DNA of 64,000 nt, taken from NCBI RefSeq assembly GCF_002915575.1, contig NZ_PQGD01000003.1, positions 186,001 to 250,000 of the forward strand. The letters run 5' to 3'. The position numbers and the translations under genes were made by a program. Origin of the DNA: Superficieibacter electus. GTDB lineage: Bacteria; Pseudomonadota; Gammaproteobacteria; Enterobacterales; Enterobacteriaceae. The notes under the pieces are model-generated. The model did not search any database, was not told where the DNA came from, and saw only the letters and a list, made by a program, of their open reading frames with translations. Of this stretch, positions 58,269 through 64,000 are shown one piece after another. The first letter of the stretch is position 1, and each line of letters opens with the position of its first letter.

Positions 58269-59594
58269 ATGGGGTATCTGGGGTGGACAGCGGCGACGGG
58301 CGTTTTGCTATTGTTAATGTCGTTATCTTATGGCTGGATCAGCCGCTTTGCGGTTCCGGTATTTGGGCTTTATCTGCTGGTCGGTATCGTCTGCGGCCCG
58401 TGGGAGCTTGGCATCCTGCGCATTGATATCGTGGATCATGCGCCGTTAACCAGCCGTATCACAGAGATTGCGATGGCGGCCTCCTTATTTATTACCGGGC
58501 TAAAAATCCGCCTGCCGCTGAAGTACGCCTTCTGGAAAACCGGCATTATGCTGGCGCTGCCGGGCATGCTATTAACCATTGGCGGCATTATGGTCGTTTC
58601 GCATTTTCTGACCGGCATTTCCTGGCCGCTGTCGCTGGCGCTGGCGGCGATCCTCGCCCCCACGGACCCGGTGCTGGCGAGTCTGGTCGCTATTAACGAT
58701 GCCCAGGATGGCGACCGGTTGCGCGTCTCGCTGTCCAGCGAGGCGGGACTGAACGACGGCACGGCGTTGCCTTTTCTTATCCTCGCGCTGCTGTGGAATC
58801 AAGCCGGGTCGGCGCTCAGCGGTGAAGAATTGCTTAAATGGTTTAGCGTCGATCTGGTCTGGGCGCTGATGGGCGGATTAGCGATTGGTTTTTTGCTCGG
58901 CCGCTTTATCGGCATCATGGCGACCCGCTCGCGCCATGCACAGGGAGAAGTCGCGCCCAGTGATTTTGTCGCGCTGGCGCTAATCTGTCTGAGCTTTGCC
59001 CTGGCGCAGTGGGTCAGCGCATCCGGATTTCTGGCCGCCTTCGCGGCGGGCGTAGGATTGCGCAGTACCGAGGTGAGCGTGCAAAAAAGGCATGCGGACC
59101 AGAAAGAAGATGACGATGATTTACCGGCTGAAATGCTCGTCAATCCGCACACCCGACACGGACTGGACATCCAGAGTCCGATCAAGTCGGTGGGGCTTAT
59201 CATTGGTGACGCGCTGTCCTTTGGCGACACGGTGGAACGGCTCTTCGCCGCCGCGCTTATCATTATCCTTGGCGTGACCCTGGCCCAGCACTGGAATAGT
59301 AGTGCATTGCCGCTGGCCTTTTTGATCTTCTTTTTAATTAGACCACTTGCAGTATTGCTGGTGACATGGCGCTCACAAAGCCCGTGGCTACACCGGCTAA
59401 GCCTCGGATGGCTCGGCATACGCGGCATTGGCAGCTTAAATTATATTGCTTACGCATGGTTGCATGGCTTCCAGGGCGATGACGCTACGCTGGTCACCGA
59501 TACCGCCATCACTATTGTCACGATTAGCGTACTGGTCCATGGCATTACGGTGACGCCATTGCTGACCTTACGGCGCAAGAAAGAACAGCATTAA
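58269..59594 (+). CDS. NhaP/CPA1-type cation:proton antiporter
   Basis: The 441-residue protein has about 12 membrane segments and the CPA1 core motifs APTDPVLAS (about residues 134-142) and EAGLNDGTALPF with the essential acidic residues in the membrane. A cytoplasmic acidic loop (HADQKEDDDDLPAEM) lies in the middle. GAGGTGA precedes the ATG. The exported ion (Na+, K+ or Ca2+) cannot be told from sequence. It lies 125 nt after the GAPDH gene on the same strand. Confidence 0.9.
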   Translation: MGYLGWTAATGVLLLLMSLSYGWISRFAVPVFGLYLLVGIVCGPWELGILRIDIVDHAPLTSRITEIAMAASLFITGLKIRLPLKYAFWKTGIMLALPGMLLTIGGIMVVSHFLTGISWPLSLALAAILAPTDPVLASLVAINDAQDGDRLRVSLSSEAGLNDGTALPFLILALLWNQAGSALSGEELLKWFSVDLVWALMGGLAIGFLLGRFIGIMATRSRHAQGEVAPSDFVALALICLSFALAQWVSASGFLAAFAAGVGLRSTEVSVQKRHADQKEDDDDLPAEMLVNPHTRHGLDIQSPIKSVGLIIGDALSFGDTVERLFAAALIIILGVTLAQHWNSSALPLAFLIFFLIRPLAVLLVTWRSQSPWLHRLSLGWLGIRGIGSLNYIAYAWLHGFQGDDATLVTDTAITIVTISVLVHGITVTPLLTLRRKKEQH

Positions 59595-59751
59595 AACGCC
59601 AGGGCGCGCCCCTTACTGCCTGCGTCGCGCCCTGCTACCTTCCTTCAGCACGCTTCATAAGCCAGAAAAGCCGACTACGCTTAAAGCTACATAAAAAATA
59701 GCGCACTGCGCCCTGAGTCCTTTTTTGCTCCCTGAATCCTGGAGAATCTTT

Positions 59752-60312
59752 ATGTGTAAGCAATCGTCCATCGCCGCTGGCGCATCGTTGCCCGTTGAAA
59801 CGGCGTTTCTGAAATTCACCGTCAATGGTGAGATACACGAACTGAATCTTGATACCCGAACCACATTACTGGACGCCCTGCGCGAACATCTGCATCTTAC
59901 CGGCAGCAAAAAAGGCTGCGACCACGGTCAGTGTGGAGCCTGTACTGTTATCGTAAACGGACGACGGATCAATGCCTGCCTGACGCTTGCTGTGATGCAC
60001 CAGGAGGCTGAGATCACTACTATTGAAGGCCTGGGTTCGGCAGACAATTTGCATCCCATGCAGGCGGCCTTCGTTAAACACGACGGTTTTCAATGCGGCT
60101 ACTGCACGTCCGGGCAAATCTGTTCATCAATTGCCATGCTCAGTGAGATTGAACAAGGCATTCCCAGCCACGTTACCGACGACCTTCTGGCACCCGCAGG
60201 CCTGACGCCCGATGAAGTGCGGGAACGGATGAGCGGTAACATCTGCCGCTGTGGTGCTTACAGCAACATTCTTGCCGCCATTAACGACGTTGCCGGAGGT
60301 GAAAAACCATGA
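59752..60312 (+). CDS. paoA: aldehyde oxidoreductase 2Fe-2S subunit, PaoA-like, no Tat leader
   Basis: This is the small subunit of a xanthine-oxidase-family molybdoenzyme, carrying two [2Fe-2S] clusters: Cys56, Cys61, Cys64 and Cys76, then Cys115, Cys118, Cys165 and Cys167. The mature part is very like E. coli PaoA (YagT). The ATG at 59752 with GGAG 8 nt upstream gives 186 residues; E. coli PaoA has 229 because of a twin-arginine leader, which is absent here and not found in the DNA upstream. It overlaps paoB by ATGA. Confidence 0.88.
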   Translation: MCKQSSIAAGASLPVETAFLKFTVNGEIHELNLDTRTTLLDALREHLHLTGSKKGCDHGQCGACTVIVNGRRINACLTLAVMHQEAEITTIEGLGSADNLHPMQAAFVKHDGFQCGYCTSGQICSSIAMLSEIEQGIPSHVTDDLLAPAGLTPDEVRERMSGNICRCGAYSNILAAINDVAGGEKP

Positions 60313-61259
60313 AATCGTTCACCTACGAGCGTGCGGCAACCCTCGCCCAGGCGGCAAGCAGCGCGGCCAGCCATACTGGCGCGCGATTTATCGCCGGCGG
60401 CACCAATTTGCTGGATCTGATGAAGCTGGAAATCGAAACGCCGGGGCACCTGATTGATGTTAATGGTCTGCCACTGGATCAAATTGATGGCACGCCTGAA
60501 GGCGGTCTGCGCATCGGTGCGCTGGTGCGCAATACCGATCTGGCCGCTGACCTGCGCGTGCGCCGTGATTACCCGGTGCTGTCCCGGGCGCTGCTGGCTG
60601 GCGCTTCCGGTCAGTTGCGTAATCAGGCCACCACGGCGGGTAACCTGCTTCAGCGCACCCGCTGTCCCTACTTTTACGATCCTAATCAACCCTGTAATAA
60701 ACGTCTGCCCGGCAGCGGCTGTTCTGCCCTCGACGGTTATAGCCGTCAACTGGCAGTGGTCGGGGCCAGCGAGCACTGTATCGCAACCCACCCCAGCGAC
60801 ATGGCGGTAGCGATGCGCGTGCTGGATGCAGTGGTTGAAACGGTATTAGCGGATGGCACAGAACGTCAGATACCGTTGGAGGCGTTTTATCGCCCGCCAG
60901 GTGACACACCGCACCTTGAAACGCACCTTCAGCCAGGCGAACTGATCGTTGCCGTTACCCTGCCCGCGCCCGTGGGCGGCGTGCAGATCTATCATAAAGT
61001 GCGCGACCGGGCCTCCTACGCATTTGCGCTGGTATCTGTAGCCGCCATTATTCATCCCGACGGCAGCGGTCGCGTCGCCATGGGCGGTGTGGCGCATCAG
61101 CCGTGGCGCACAGCGCAGGCGGACGCCGAACTCCCCCATGGGGCCAAAGCGGTCTGCCAGCATCTGTTTGCCGGTGCGCAGCCCACGCCTGAAAATCAGT
61201 TCAAACTCACTCTGGCGGAACGCACACTCGCCTTAGTACTGGCGCAAGCGAGGGGATAA
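60309..61259 (+). CDS. paoB: aldehyde oxidoreductase FAD-binding subunit, PaoB-like
   Basis: The 316-residue FAD subunit (E. coli YagS 318) has the FAD motif [12 protein letters not shown] at 28-39. It also has the PaoB-specific additional [4Fe-4S] insertion: [12 protein letters not shown] and [11 protein letters not shown], with Cys119, Cys129 and Cys138 among the ligands. It links the PaoA clusters to the external acceptor. The gene lies between paoA (overlap) and paoC (4-nt gap). Confidence 0.93.
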   Translation: MKSFTYERAATLAQAASSAASHTGARFIAGGTNLLDLMKLEIETPGHLIDVNGLPLDQIDGTPEGGLRIGALVRNTDLAADLRVRRDYPVLSRALLAGASGQLRNQATTAGNLLQRTRCPYFYDPNQPCNKRLPGSGCSALDGYSRQLAVVGASEHCIATHPSDMAVAMRVLDAVVETVLADGTERQIPLEAFYRPPGDTPHLETHLQPGELIVAVTLPAPVGGVQIYHKVRDRASYAFALVSVAAIIHPDGSGRVAMGGVAHQPWRTAQADAELPHGAKAVCQHLFAGAQPTPENQFKLTLAERTLALVLAQARG

Positions 61260-61263
61260 TAAA

Positions 61264-63471
61264 ATGAAATTCGATCAACCAGCCACTCAAAATCCCATCG
61301 ATCGACAAAAAGTCGTCGGCCAGCCCCGTGACCGCATTGACGGGCCACTGAAAACCACTGGCTCCGCTCATTATGCCTATGAATGGCACGAAGAGGTCGA
61401 CAATGTGGCCTACGGCTATGTCGTCGGATCGGCCATCGCTAAAGGGCGAATTAGTAGCATTGATACCAGCGCCGCCAGCCGTGCGCCCGGCGTGCTGACC
61501 ATCGTCACGGCGGAAAACGCCGGGCCTCTCGGCAAAGGCGAAATGAACACCGCCACCCTGCTCGGCGGTCCACAGATTGAACATTATCACCAGGCGCTGG
61601 CGCTGGTGGTCGCGGAGACCTTTGAGCAGGCGCGCGCGGCGGCGAGTCTGGTGGAGGTGACCTACGAAAAACAGGCGGGGGAATACGACCTGGCGAAAGC
61701 CAGACCGGAGGTGAAAGAGCCACCTGAGGATACGCCGGACAACGTTACCGGTGATTTTGCAACGGCATTTGCCGCCGCCCCGGTGCAACTGGATGCCATC
61801 TACACCACGCCGGACCAGTCGCATTTTGCCATGGAGCCTCACGCGTCAATGGCCGCCTGGCATGGTGATAACGTCACCCTCTGGACCTCAAACCAGATGA
61901 TTGCCTGGTGTCGTAAAGAACTGGCTGCGACGCTGAACATTGAACCAGAGAACGTGCGTATTTACTCGCCGTATATTGGCGGCGGCTTTGGCAGTAAATT
62001 ATTCTTGCGCAGCGACGCCCTGCTGGCGGCACTCGGCGCGAAAGCGCTACAGCGTCCGGTAAAAGTAATGCTACAACGCCCGCTGATAGCGAATAACACC
62101 ACCCATCGTCCGGCGACTATCCAGCAGATTCGCATCGGCACCGATACTACCGGGCATATTGCTGCCATATCGCACATTAGCTGGTCCGGTAATTTGCCGG
62201 GTGGCACACCGGAAACTGCCGTACAGCAAACCAATCTGCTGTATGCCGGCAAGCATCGTCATACCGGCCTGCGACTGGCCGAACTTGATCTGCCGGAAGG
62301 CAATGCGATGCGCGCCCCGGGCGAAGCGGCGGGATTACTGGGGCTGGAAATTGCGATTGATGAGATGGCAGAAAAAGTCGGCATCGATCCGATCGCTTTT
62401 CGCATCCTTAACGATACGCAGGTCGATCCCACGCAACCTGAGCGCTTCTTCTCCCATCGCCAGCTCGCTACCTGCCTGCGCGAGGGCGCGGAACGCTTTG
62501 GCTGGCAGGATCGCGTTGCGCAACCCGGACAGGTTCGTGACGGACGCTGGCTGGTGGGGATGGGCGTTGCCGCCGCCATTCGTAACAATATGGTCGACAA
62601 ATCCGCAGCACGCGTGCATCTGGACCCGGACGGCACGGTAACGGTCGAAACCGACATGACCGACATTGGCACCGGCAGCTATACCATCATCGGTCAGACG
62701 GCAGCGGAAATGCTCGGCGTCCCGCTGGAAAAGGTCATCGTGAAACTGGGCGATTCTGATTTCCCGGTTTCGGCAGGCTCGGGCGGTCAGTGGGGAGCGA
62801 ACACCTCTACCGCGGGCGTGTACGCCGCCTGCGTTAAACTGCGTGAACAAGTGGCGGAAAAGCTCGGCCTTGACGCCGCCGGGCTGGATTTCTGTGACGG
62901 TTATGTACAGGCGGGCCACCAGCGTTTTCCGTTGACCGATGCGGCTCGCGCCGGCCGGTTGAGCGCAGAGGACACGATGGAATATGGCGATCTGGACAAA
63001 CAGTTCCAGCAGTCCACGTTTGCCGGCCACTTTGTTGAAGTCGGGGTCGACCGGTTTACCGCCGAAGTACGGGTCCGGCGCATGCTGGCCGTGTGCGCCG
63101 GGGGACGCATTCTGAATCCGAAAACCGCCCGCAGCCAGGTGATTGGCGCAATGACGATGGGCGTCGGTGCGGCGCTGATGGAAGAGCTGGTGGTGGATAC
63201 CCGGCGAGGCTATTTCGTCAATCACGATCTGGCAAGCTATGAAGTACCAGTGCATGCCGACATCGGCGAGCAGGAGGTGATTTTCCTTGATGAGACCGAC
63301 CCGGTTTCCTCCCCCATGAAAGCCAAAGGCGTGGGCGAACTGGGGCTGTGCGGTGTTGGCGCAGCGATTGCCAATGCGATTTACAACGCCACCGGCGTCA
63401 GGGTGCGGGAGTATCCCATTACACTCGACAAACTGCTGGCAGCGATGCCTGAACCGACGCCAGAAGGATGA
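61264..63471 (+). CDS. paoC: aldehyde oxidoreductase molybdenum-binding subunit, PaoC-like
   Basis: The 735-residue catalytic subunit (E. coli YagR 732) binds the molybdenum cofactor, in E. coli the MCD form. Family motifs include GGGFGSKLFLR, RAPGEAAGLLGLE and the active-site Glu692 in KGVGELGLCG, at the same number as in E. coli. The enzyme family oxidises aromatic and other aldehydes to acids for detoxification. Cellular location depends on PaoA, which here lacks an export signal. Confidence 0.95.
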   Translation: MKFDQPATQNPIDRQKVVGQPRDRIDGPLKTTGSAHYAYEWHEEVDNVAYGYVVGSAIAKGRISSIDTSAASRAPGVLTIVTAENAGPLGKGEMNTATLLGGPQIEHYHQALALVVAETFEQARAAASLVEVTYEKQAGEYDLAKARPEVKEPPEDTPDNVTGDFATAFAAAPVQLDAIYTTPDQSHFAMEPHASMAAWHGDNVTLWTSNQMIAWCRKELAATLNIEPENVRIYSPYIGGGFGSKLFLRSDALLAALGAKALQRPVKVMLQRPLIANNTTHRPATIQQIRIGTDTTGHIAAISHISWSGNLPGGTPETAVQQTNLLYAGKHRHTGLRLAELDLPEGNAMRAPGEAAGLLGLEIAIDEMAEKVGIDPIAFRILNDTQVDPTQPERFFSHRQLATCLREGAERFGWQDRVAQPGQVRDGRWLVGMGVAAAIRNNMVDKSAARVHLDPDGTVTVETDMTDIGTGSYTIIGQTAAEMLGVPLEKVIVKLGDSDFPVSAGSGGQWGANTSTAGVYAACVKLREQVAEKLGLDAAGLDFCDGYVQAGHQRFPLTDAARAGRLSAEDTMEYGDLDKQFQQSTFAGHFVEVGVDRFTAEVRVRRMLAVCAGGRILNPKTARSQVIGAMTMGVGAALMEELVVDTRRGYFVNHDLASYEVPVHADIGEQEVIFLDETDPVSSPMKAKGVGELGLCGVGAAIANAIYNATGVRVREYPITLDKLLAAMPEPTPEG

Positions 63472-63475
63472 TGCC

Positions 63476-64000
63476 GTGCTGCAACACGTAACGTTTCATC
63501 CGCCGCAATGTACGCCGCATGCGGCACTACATACCGACGATCCACTGGTTGTGCTGCGCTTCGCCGCCGATGCCCTACTCGCCGGGATGGCGACCGCGCT
63601 GGTCACGCTCACCGATATTCGCGGCGGTTCCTCCCGTCCCCGGGGTGCGCAGATGGCGGTACGGGAAGATGGCCAGTATTGCGGGGTAGTCTCCGGCGGC
63701 TGCGTGGAAGCCGCCGCGGCCTGCGAAGCGCTGGAGGTGATCCATACCGGCTGCTATCGCGATGTGGTTTACGGGCAGGGATCGCCGTATATGGATATTG
63801 TCCTGCCCTGCGGGGGTAGCATTACCCTGCACATCCGTCCGCTGTACCAGGCGCAGCCGCTACTGACGGTGCTTAACGCGCTTGGGCGGCGGCAGGCGGC
63901 GGGATTACGCTGGAATGCGGATATGCCAGGTGTGACGGCAGTTACCGGCGCGGTGAAAACCGGTCGGGACGGGCAGACATTTCAGGTCGGCTACCGCCCG
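63476..64000 (+). CDS. paoD: XdhC/PaoD-like molybdoenzyme maturation factor (3' end cut)
   Basis: An open frame runs from a GTG at 63476, 4 nt after the paoC stop, to the window edge (175 codons so far). It contains IRGGSSRPRGAQMAV and CGVVSGGCVEAA, signatures of the XdhC/CoxI family that includes PaoD (YagQ, 318 residues), the chaperone that matures and inserts the molybdenum cofactor. Other frames on both strands here are shadows. Position after paoC matches the E. coli paoABCD order. Confidence 0.85.
   Translation, partial: MLQHVTFHPPQCTPHAALHTDDPLVVLRFAADALLAGMATALVTLTDIRGGSSRPRGAQMAVREDGQYCGVVSGGCVEAAAACEALEVIHTGCYRDVVYGQGSPYMDIVLPCGGSITLHIRPLYQAQPLLTVLNALGRRQAAGLRWNADMPGVTAVTGAVKTGRDGQTFQVGYRP

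Noticed and set aside
63508-63832. Two overlapping open frames near the window end, on plus and minus strands
   Set aside because: They are out of frame with the GTG-started PaoD-like frame at 63476, which carries clear XdhC-family motifs and runs to the edge.

Overview
The window is enterobacterial chromosome. Gene content and order follow the Escherichia/Salmonella/Citrobacter core map between opp and ychF: opp-ychE-adhE-tdk-hns-galU-rssB, ychJ-purU-tyrTV, narIJHG-narK-narXL-ychO-ychN-cha-kdsA-sirB-prmC-prfA-hemA-lolB-ispE-prs-dauA-ychH-pth-ychF. Protein similarity to the E. coli products is very high. Several genes are absent from that place in E. coli K-12, so I read it as a Citrobacter-like genus, which is inference. 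Base composition is even, and no insertion sequence, prophage or CRISPR array was seen.

Layout. 1-11113 holds core genes: peptide uptake (oppB partial, oppA), a MarC-family membrane protein, AdhE, thymidine kinase, H-NS, GalU and the RpoS adaptor RssB. The partner gene rssA, expected upstream of rssB, is missing. 11813-13163 holds ychJ and purU. 13245-14300 is the tyrosine tRNA operon: two tRNA-Tyr genes, then three 173-nt rtT-type direct repeats each ending in a tRNA 3' end, and a fourth copy interrupted by a REP/BIME pair.

14309-22240 is the most interesting region. An eight-gene, tightly overlapping, minus-strand operon sits between the tRNA repeats and narI. In transcription order it encodes a KAS III-like condensing enzyme, an extended SDR, a metallo-beta-lactamase-fold hydrolase, a PaaK/F390-synthetase-like adenylate-forming enzyme, a second extended SDR, a GT2/GT21-like membrane glycosyltransferase, a small alpha/beta-hydrolase-like protein and a GT1-like glycosyltransferase. 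The enzyme classes parallel OleA, OleB, OleC and OleD of head-to-head hydrocarbon/beta-lactone synthesis, with two glycosyltransferases added. This suggests an undescribed fatty-acid-derived glycolipid pathway; the product is not known.

22347-33534 is the nitrate respiration locus: narGHJI, narK and narXL, with FNR boxes in front of narG and narK. 33540-40892 combines ychO, ychN, chaC, chaB and chaA with accessory genes: a periplasmic PEBP protein, an amino-acid-type chemoreceptor behind a sigma-28-like promoter, and a DUF1883-like protein. A secreted protein next to kdsA is frameshifted by an 8-bp tandem duplication. 41854-54095 is again core: KDO synthesis, release factor and its methylase, haem and isoprenoid precursors, PRPP, dicarboxylate transport, peptidyl-tRNA hydrolase and YchF.

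54172-64000 is a second accessory stretch: a fatty acid desaturase overlapping a PhnD-like binding protein, a GlxA-type regulator, a second GAPDH, a CPA1 antiporter, and the start of a paoABCD-type molybdenum aldehyde oxidoreductase operon whose PaoA lacks the Tat leader. The window ends inside paoD.
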